Shown here: positions 56,681 to 64,000 of the stretch, piece by piece
Layout of the letters: each line of letters starts with the position of its first letter
Numbering within the stretch: position 1 is the first letter of the stretch
Position numbers and translations under genes: made by a program
Notes under the pieces: model-generated
Seen by the model: the letters and a program-made list of their open reading frames with translations, nothing else
Database searches by the model: none
Told to the model about the DNA's origin: nothing
Source of the DNA: Tachypleus tridentatus
Taxonomy: Eukaryota; Arthropoda; Merostomata; Xiphosura; Limulidae
Reading direction: 5' to 3'
Assembly: GCF_004210375.1 (NCBI RefSeq)
Contig: NC_134829.1
Location: 54,800,107 to 54,864,106 of the forward strand
Length of the DNA stretch: 64,000 nucleotides

Positions 56681-59485
56681 TATTTCTTGCTACTATTTAA
56701 ATGTAATATTCAATACTCCAGGGCCTCTAATAACAGTTAATTGAAGCTATTTTAATTATTTTGCATTTAATATTATCATATCTCTACAATAAAGACTACT
56801 AATTTGCATTGTTAGCTTAATATGTGGATTTAGAACTCAGTTAAATTTTCTAACTAGGCCGAACCTCGTGTGATATTGTTGGGTTTACTGCCGAAAATGT
56901 TGCGAACAGGAAGGTCCCCAACTGATAAAACAATGTATTCCATTCTCTCTAATACGAACGTAAGAAGAGTATATTAAACTAGCTACAATCATTAGTGGAA
57001 TGAATCTAGTTCTGATCTACGTAGGTAACTTGCTGTTATCAGAAATTAATGTTAATTAATACCAGCCAAACACAAATGTCGAAGTAAAAATATTGTTGTC
57101 ATCAAAATTACTTGCACTAATTAACGCTGTGAATCCCCAAGTATGTTTGACAGAAAAAAAAAAAAGACTGATTTCACCCAATTATTTTGTGAATTTTTCA
57201 CACGGAGCGTTGTGACAGGTAAAATCTTACTTAAAATTACTTAATATGACGCAGCATTATGAGGACGGACCCCTACTGACAGTGAACAGTATACAAATAA
57301 ATAAAGTAATTGTAAGGCTAGCAAATATGTTATAAAATTCCAGATGGTTATGAAAACGGATCTTACCACTCAATAGTATAACATTTAGCTCTATTTAATA
57401 ATAGACAACGTGAAACATATATACATATACCTACATAAATCATAGAAAAACATGTATATTCACACACAAGTTGTGTATGTATACTCGCACACAAATCATT
57501 TATGCATGTGTATATACACACCTAAGCTACAAAACATTTGGAGTCAAATTAGCTTCTCTATTGTTATAATACTTCTTTCAATACAGGATCTAGAATAATA
57601 AAAAAAGATATTCTAATTGCAGACACCGAAATCTACCAGTCCACTTGTCTTAGGCCTAATATTAGTTAAGCCTTTACAATGTACAGCCTATACTCGATAA
57701 AAGTAGTAAAAAATCGCTGTAATTTGTGAATGCGTTTTGTTACTTAAATTAAGGCTAAACTTGTACATTTATATTTTTCTAAGACGCAACGTTATACCTT
57801 TACAAAAACTTTGATAAGGTTTTACCATGTTGCTATACAAGATGTCTACTAAGAATAAATTAAAAAGTAGTCCGTGAGCGTCAAGGTAGTAAGGTGCACG
57901 CGCATTTATAAGGACAGAAAAACTGAGTATTATTACCACAGATTTCTAAACACAAAAACACACGCATAATTTTATATATTTATTTGCTGGGCACATAATA
58001 CTAATAAGAGACGACACATTGATTATTCACTCACAACAGTAGATGTGGCAAACAAATATGGAAAGTCACATCTACTCGGTTTGGACAGACAAATCATCCA
58101 CGTGGTTCCACAGGGGAAAACAAATCGTGTACGACAAAATGGATTCCCCCTTAAAAACACGCGATATCTGTGATGAATAATTCATTATTTTTAAACCAAA
58201 ACAGCCTTAAGTGAAAACCTTAGATACAAATAGCAGTAAACAGACTATGTACTCTTAACAAGTGTAACAAAGGGTAATACACTCAAAAGTATTGAAAGAG
58301 GCCTCGAATTCCTGTTTAAATGGTTTTTCATAAGTACCAAACTTAGCCCTGGAGTATCTTGACTTCCAAACTGTTCTTAAAAGATTTGTACAGATGTGCA
58401 TCACTTACTCTACTTTCAGATAATGACACGTAATAATACTGTCAGAATAACCAATACTTATGTTACATGTCCTGCAGTGCCCTTCAGTGTACTTCCACTG
58501 TCGTCGGTCGTGCCCTAATGACCATGATCCACACAATCACTCGAAGACAAGATTTCCGCTGTAACAAGTTTTTTTCGAAGAATGGCCAGCTCGTTAATAG
58601 ACCAAGCACCCTAATAAAGTTTCCACAGTCTCTTCGCCTGAACATCGACTTCCAAGACAACAGAATAACGTCACAAAGCCCACATACTGTTAACGGTACC
58701 ACGAGATATGCCATGTTTCATTGCAATGGTTTTTGGGTTGGATAGTTCTCTTTCGTTACCACAACCTTCACTTTGATATTGAAATGCCCATGGTCAGACT
58801 GAAGCACAGTGTCGAAACCAGCTAATATTCTAAACTCTCCAATGTACCTGTTCTCGTACTTCCAAAAAGACCCCTAAAGACTCTATTCTTTCAAATGTTG
58901 TGTTCTTCTCCTGAAAAGGATTCTCATGAAACTTCATCAGTAAAAGACCTAAGCGTGACAGTAATGTACACAGAATAGTTGCTTTTTCACTAAAATCCAC
59001 ACATACACACATGGGCTACTGGTGTTAAACAAATTAGCGGTGCTTATAACTCGCACCTGCGAAGCCACGCAAGAGTAGATTAATTCTTTGTAGTCTATTA
59101 AAAGTTAGAAGGCGACAAGCAACGCTATGTATATTAAGTTGTCAAAGTTCGTTTATGAGAATGAACCTGACAAAAAACTCAAAAGTATCATCACAAGGTT
59201 TAAGGGCAATAACTTGTAAAACCTGATTTTAACGATCTCCAGAAAATGCAAGTTTCTATTCAATTACAGACATAATCTCACTTTAACTTTTTAAAACTAC
59301 AAATATTGAATGTATGACACGGCTTAGAAATACAAACTGGTGCCTAAGTTTAGATATATTATACTTACTCTTTAATGCTACTTTAATTAACAGTATTTGG
59401 ATTAGAAGAATGTTTATTTCATTATTTTTAAATATACTGTTCTTACAGAGATTATTTCGAATTGTTAGCGTAATATATGATTCAG

Positions 59486-59750
59486 GTTTGTTTGTTTGTT
59501 TTGGAATTTCGCGCAAAGCTACACGAGGGCTATCTGCGCTAGCCGTCCCTAATTTAGCAGTGTAAGACTAGGGGGAAAGGTAGTTAGTCATCGCCCACCA
59601 CCAACTCTTGGGCTACTTTTTTTACCAACGAATAGTGGGATTGACCGTGCGTTATAACGCCCCCACGGCTGAAAGAACGAGCATGTGCGACGGGAATTCG
59701 AACCCGCGACCCTCAGATTACAAGTCGAATGCTTTAACCCACTAGGCCAT
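59486..59750 (-). mobile_element. SINE-1, near full length
   Basis: Tail TTTGTTTGTTTTGGAATTTC at left, body intact, head ending CCACTAGGCCATG. About 30 bp left of the hAT element. Confidence 0.88.
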
Positions 59751-59779
59751 GAATTTAGGACTAAGCCTTATCTCTAAGA

Positions 59780-62089
59780 CAGTGCTGCACAAAGTCCGGC
59801 CCGCGACGAATCGCCAAGTGGCCCGCAATGTCCAACGGGAAAGTCAAACACGGGGAGTTCGCGCCTGCGCGAAGATTAAGCGCTATAGAAGAATATTCAT
59901 TAGATTAGATACTGGATGGTTCCATATTTGTGTCAAGCAATAAAAAAAATTAATAAGCAAATCTCGTTAATGCATTTAATCACTGGCACAATGATGTAAT
60001 ATTTCCGTAATTACGAAATCTCACGTGTTTCAATTGTTCTTCCAGATTTACTTACGAGCCCTATTTTGATATTATTTCGTAACAAAAATGACACCTAATC
60101 GTAAAAGAAAAGTTGACGACGAAAACCAACAGTTTCATGATGATTGGACTGCGCAATACTATTTTGTTAAACAACAGAAGAACGTGATTTGTCTGCTGTG
60201 TCATTCGACGGTAGCAGTGGCGAAGGTATCCAATATAAAGCGTCATTATGAGTCGAAGCATAAAGATTTTCACAACGTTGTCGGTGATGAACGAACAGGT
60301 CGAATTGAATCTCTGCGGCGGTCGCTGAATCACCAGCAGAACTTTTTCTCAAAGCAGTCAGCAGATTTAGGTGAAGCATGTGAGGTCAGTTGCGATATTT
60401 CGTTATGATAGCGAAATCTGGCCGACCGTTCACTGATGGTGATTTTGTCAAGCAATGTGTGAATACTGCATTGGAAAAGTTGTGTCCGGAAGCAGTTCAC
60501 AAGCTACAGATGGTGGCTTTGAATCGTATGACAGTTCAACGAAAAATTTCACACCTCTCAGCAGACGTGAGAAGGCAGCTTACAAATAAAGCAGCCAACT
60601 TTGTCTACTGTTCTGTGCCAGCAGACGAGTCGACTGACATCAGTTCAACAGCACAGCTACTAGTTTTTGTTCGTGGTGTGTCGTCATCGATTGATATCAC
60701 AGAGGAACTAATCGGCATGGGTTCCATGAAGGGTCAGACAACTGGATCTGGTCTATTTGAGGAGACAGTACGACTGTGTATAGTGTTTCATTGGATTTCA
60801 CGAAACTGGTAAGTGTGACAACTGATGGAGCACCAGCCATGACTGGAGAAAGTAGCAGGCTGGTAGCACTGTTGATGAAGCATCGAGGAAAGCAGAACAG
60901 ACAGTTGGTGAAGTTGCACTGTATTATTCACCAACAGAACCTGTGCAGTAAATAACTTGGTTTTCAGGCACTGATGGCATTAGTGACGAAAACCATTAAT
61001 TTCATCAAATCACGAGAGCTCAATCACCGTCAGTTTCGATGTCTTCTTGAAGAAATTGATTCAGACTATGGTGACCTTGTGTATCACTGTGAAGTACGCT
61101 GGCTGAGTAGAGGGAAGATGCTCAGAAGAATCTGGGAGTTGATTGATGAGGTGATAGAATTCCTCAGAAGCAAGAACAAAGATACAGAAGTGATTTTCAT
61201 GACTGATCCAGCATGGCAAGCTGATTTGACCTTTCTGGTCGACATGACACAACACTTGAATGATCTGAATTTGAAGTTGCAAGGCAAAAATCAGCTTGTC
61301 TGTCAGCTTGCAAATCACGGCTCAGCTTTCAGGACAAAGTTGCAATTGTTCCAGCAGCAAGCAGCATCAGGCAACTTCGTGCACTTTCCCACTTTTCAGT
61401 CACAGCTACAGAAAAATCAGGACATTGACACACTAGTTTACGTTGAGAAGCTAGATACCTTGATTAAATCCTTCAACTCACGGTTTCATGACTTTGACCA
61501 ATGCAGATTGTTGATGAAACTTTTTGCTGATCCGTTCAGTGTGTCAGTGGATGATTTGTCAGCAGAATATCAGCTCGAACTCACTGATCTCCAGGCATCT
61601 GATGAACTGTGTGCTATTTACCGAGAAAACAGTTTGCTTGACTTCTACAAAACGTTACCTGATACATTTGCTAATCTGAAAGAGAATGCTCTGGTCCACA
61701 CCAGCATGTTTAGCAGCACGTACTGCTGCGAACAGGCTTTCTCGCATATGAAACTAAACAAAAACAACACTCACAATCAGCTGACTGATGATCATCTGGA
61801 AGCAGCCTTGCGTCTTTCAACGTCAAACATCAAGCCGGACATTTCTAAGCTCGTAGATGACATACAGCACCATCCATCGCACTGACTTTGCGACTTTTGA
61901 CGTATCATAACATTTCTTAGAATAATGTGCAAACGCTCTGATGTAATCGTTATTTGTGTGTTCTTAAATGTGATGTCCATCTTGTGTGAAACAACTGTGG
62001 GACGATTTTAATCTTCACTTTTTTGTGGCCCCTAACGGTTACGAGAAGTCTGTTTGTGACCCCTGACTCAAAATGTTTGTGCACCACTG
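59780..62089 (+). mobile_element. hAT DNA transposon, complete ends, inactivated
   Basis: This 2310-bp element is bounded by terminal inverted repeats: CAGTGCTGCACAAA on the left and, inverted, CAGTGGTGCACAAA on the right (13 of 14 match). Flanking 8-bp target duplications are CTCTAAGA (59772-59779) and CTCTCAGA (62090-62097), with one mismatch. Eight-base duplications are diagnostic of the hAT superfamily. The internal region carries a BED-finger transposase with frame breaks. The insertion lies about 30 bp right of a minus-strand SINE. The mismatch in the duplication and the broken frame indicate an old copy. Confidence 0.9.
60088..61885 (+). pseudogene. hAT transposase with BED zinc finger (GTF2IRD2/EPM2AIP1-like), frameshifted
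   Basis: Transposase of the hAT element, Charlie-like, related to the domesticated proteins GTF2IRD2, EPM2AIP1 and ZBED5. From the ATG at 60088 the N-terminus has a BED finger (CLLC...KRHYESKH). The frame must change near 60380-60408, giving IAKSGRPFTDGDFVKQC and VPADESTDIS, whose first Asp block is the likely catalytic start. It changes again near 60778-60784, giving KLVSVTTDGAPAM and the hAT-typical CIIHQQ. A TAA at 60953-60955 interrupts CSK-LGFQ. An open stretch from about 60956 to 61885 then carries EVRWLSRGKMLRRIWEL and the C-terminal dimerisation block (CCEQAFSHMKLNKN). Two frame changes and one stop mean it cannot make full transposase. Family assignment is from recognised motifs. Confidence 0.9.
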
Positions 62090-62477
62090 CTCTCAGATGT
62101 CCGAAACTCGTGAGATGTTATTCGGTTTACAGCCGACAGTATCGTAACGGTAACCAACTAATGAAGCAATGCATTATAATCGTTTAGCTAGACCCACTAA
62201 TAGAATGATTGTTAATTTTGACCTACATATTACTTCAAAAGTTATTTAAAAACTATTGTAATAATTTCTTCACCTGGTGACGTTTCGAGCAAGCATTCTT
62301 TTTCAAGCCCAAAACAAACTTCTCGGTAACTGACAAAGTTAATAAATCATTATAATAGTTTTTAAAGGTGATTTTCCCTCTCTAAAAGTTTAATTTATTT
62401 ACCTTAAAATATAGTTACCATAAAATTAAAAAGGGGTGTTGAATTTTGTCATACGTTTCAGATTTAATAACTGGTTT

Positions 62478-62752
62478 ATTTGGTTTGTTTTTGAATTTCG
62501 CACAAAGCTACTCGAGGGCTATCTGTGCTAGCCGTCCCTAATTTAGCAGTGTAAGACTAGAGGGACGGCAGCTAGTCTTCACCACCCACCACCAACTCTT
62601 GGGCTACTCTTTTACCAATGAATAGTGGGACTGACCGTCACATTAACGCTCCCAAGGCTGAAAGGGCGAGCATGTTTGGCGCGACGGGGATGCGAACTCG
62701 CGACCCTCAGATAACGAGTCGCACGCCTTAACACGCTTGACCATGCCGGGCC
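62478..62752 (-). mobile_element. SINE-1, full length
   Basis: Tail at left (TTTGTTTTTGAATTTCGCAC), complete body, head ending GACCATGCCGGGCC. Confidence 0.9.
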
Positions 62753-64000
62753 TTGCAGAAATAGTAAAGATGACCTCGCTACAAAAGGTTTAAACTTTAA
62801 GCTACAAGCTCGTTGAAATAATTCAACAGTAATTTTCCTAAAAATAGTGATGAATGAATATAAAATGTGTATTTAACCTAATCCCTTGGATTAGAGTGTA
62901 CATGCAATATGATTGTCTAGTGGGCAGTTTGCAATCATCTTTCGTCACTCTAAGTATAATTTCCATAAGGATAATTGCTTTAAGTTTTTTTACTTGTTTT
63001 TATTAACGAAAGGAAATTGACTGTAATCATTTTTGGCAAAAATAGTTTGGGTTTTGATGCAATTGGTGTATCCAGCACAACAGAGGGCTCTGGTTCGTTA
63101 AGCAGCCATGAAGATTTCTTTTTTGTGCTGGATGCCACTATTACTTGTCATTTAATTGAGCACAAGAAAAGACCGCTACCTCAATGAGTACTTTTCGACA
63201 GTTTTCATTTCTAGAAATGTCAAAGAGGAGATATTCAATTACAGTAAAATCAAGTTATTCGACATGGTACAATAATATCATCCATGCATGGTATGGAAAA
63301 GGAAATATATATATATATATATGAACCGAACAACAAATATACTCTCAAACACTTTCCTCTCTTCACGCTCCTATTCTCAAAATACTTCTTTCAATCAGTT
63401 GAAGAAGAAAGTCCATTTTTTGTGGCATTCCATCACAACAAGTGATATTTCTGTTATTTTCATTCAGCACATGCTAACAGATTAATGTTGGTATCGATAA
63501 GATAATTTTAGGAATTGCAAAAAATGAAGTTTCTCTGTAATGTACTCTTGAAATAAACATTTTGATATGTGATTTTTTTTTCCTATAATTAACCAACCCT
63601 TAAGGAGATAGACTGTAACAGACATTTGGCTATTATATATACACTAACATATAGCGGGCGTTATAAACTCTCTAAAGGTTGCTATAAATTAACTAGTAAC
63701 AACTTTATTCACGTTAAAAGTCACATTCATAATATTTATACACACACAACATTGATAAGGTTTACATGTTTTTTATAGTGTTAAAAAGCGTCCTAATAGA
63801 AATTGTTTTTTTTTTCAACATTTTATTTACTGTTGCATGATACAACATTCTATTTTATATTAATCTTCGAACTTTCACATGTAACAAAGTATGTAATATT
63901 AAAGAAATATTAATAACTACGTAAATTAAATGTTATTTAACTAAGCACGATGGTATGAGAGAGACTACAGTACAGTATGTTTTGTAATTACGCCTAGCTT
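62753..64000. other. No gene recognised
   Basis: AT-rich. One 11-bp inverted repeat (ATCCAGCACAA at about 63068-63078 and its complement near 63123-63134) and an AT microsatellite. Confidence 0.5.
63305..63322. repeat. AT microsatellite
   Basis: Nine AT units. A similar short run is at 22613-22629. Confidence 0.85.

Larger units (their letters stand above)
52170..59485. other. Long stretch with little recognisable content
   Basis: I looked on the minus strand for upstream KDM1A exons and found none. The stretch holds a poly-A run, a degenerate repeat, a SINE relic, G/C homopolymers (52966-52974, 53119-53127) and CA/TA-rich DNA near 57.4-57.5 kb. No open frame over about 100 aa. Confidence 0.5.

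Noticed and set aside
58467..58790. Open frames on both strands; the minus strand has a helix-turn-helix-like NPKTIAMKHGISRGTVN in another frame
   Set aside because: It could be a Tc1/mariner N-terminal relic, but no second motif, terminal repeat or continuous frame supports it.
3507..62752. Many tRNA-like sequences with A and B boxes
   Set aside because: They are heads of SINEs with a common body, A-rich tails and target duplications. None has the length limits or folding expected of a free tRNA gene.

Overview
This is an intron- and repeat-rich animal nuclear sequence. The family of tRNA-derived SINEs scattered through it, its heavy minisatellite load and a KDM1A-type gene with long introns fit an arthropod. 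My best guess is a chelicerate of the horseshoe crab group, because the main SINE resembles one I remember from that group. That placement is from memory and was not searched. There are no operons, ribosome binding sites or prokaryotic features.

Only one host gene is supported. The 3' part of a lysine-specific histone demethylase 1A gene (KDM1A/LSD1) lies on the minus strand as five exons with canonical splice sites: 51510-51415, 39566-39358, 36956-36714, 35556-35475 and 31125-30882. The exons join in phase and encode the end of the amine-oxidase domain and the C-terminus. The upstream exons (N-terminus, SWIRM and Tower regions) were not found and should lie beyond position 64000. In the last exon the conserved protein continues in a different frame from about 31053. 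This copy is therefore either a decaying paralogue or carries a small assembly error.

Layout. 1-9.6 kb: 85-bp, 62-bp and 69-bp minisatellites, SINEs and a fold-back element. 9.6-24 kb: many SINEs, a 38-bp array at 11.5-12.4 kb, a short mariner-type MITE at 17.2 kb and a 2.3-kb array of another 38-bp unit at 18.3-20.6 kb. 24-30.5 kb: almost continuous minisatellites (50-, 72/74-, 45- and about 42-bp units). 30.6-51.5 kb: the KDM1A region, with introns holding a SINE-like 410-bp higher-order satellite, 50-bp, 70-bp and 46/44-bp arrays, about ten SINEs and a dead Tc1-like transposase. 51.7-59.5 kb: one 41-bp array and then mostly unremarkable AT-rich DNA. 59.5-62.8 kb: a complete but inactivated hAT transposon (59780-62089) between two SINEs. 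62.8-64 kb: nothing recognisable.

Tandem arrays cover roughly a quarter of the window by my count. Most longer open frames are products of these arrays or of SINEs, not genes. I found no clearly new gene system. The most informative features are the frame break in KDM1A, repeat arrays built from a splice-site-bearing intron end and from SINE-like sequence, and well-bounded mobile elements with target-site duplications.
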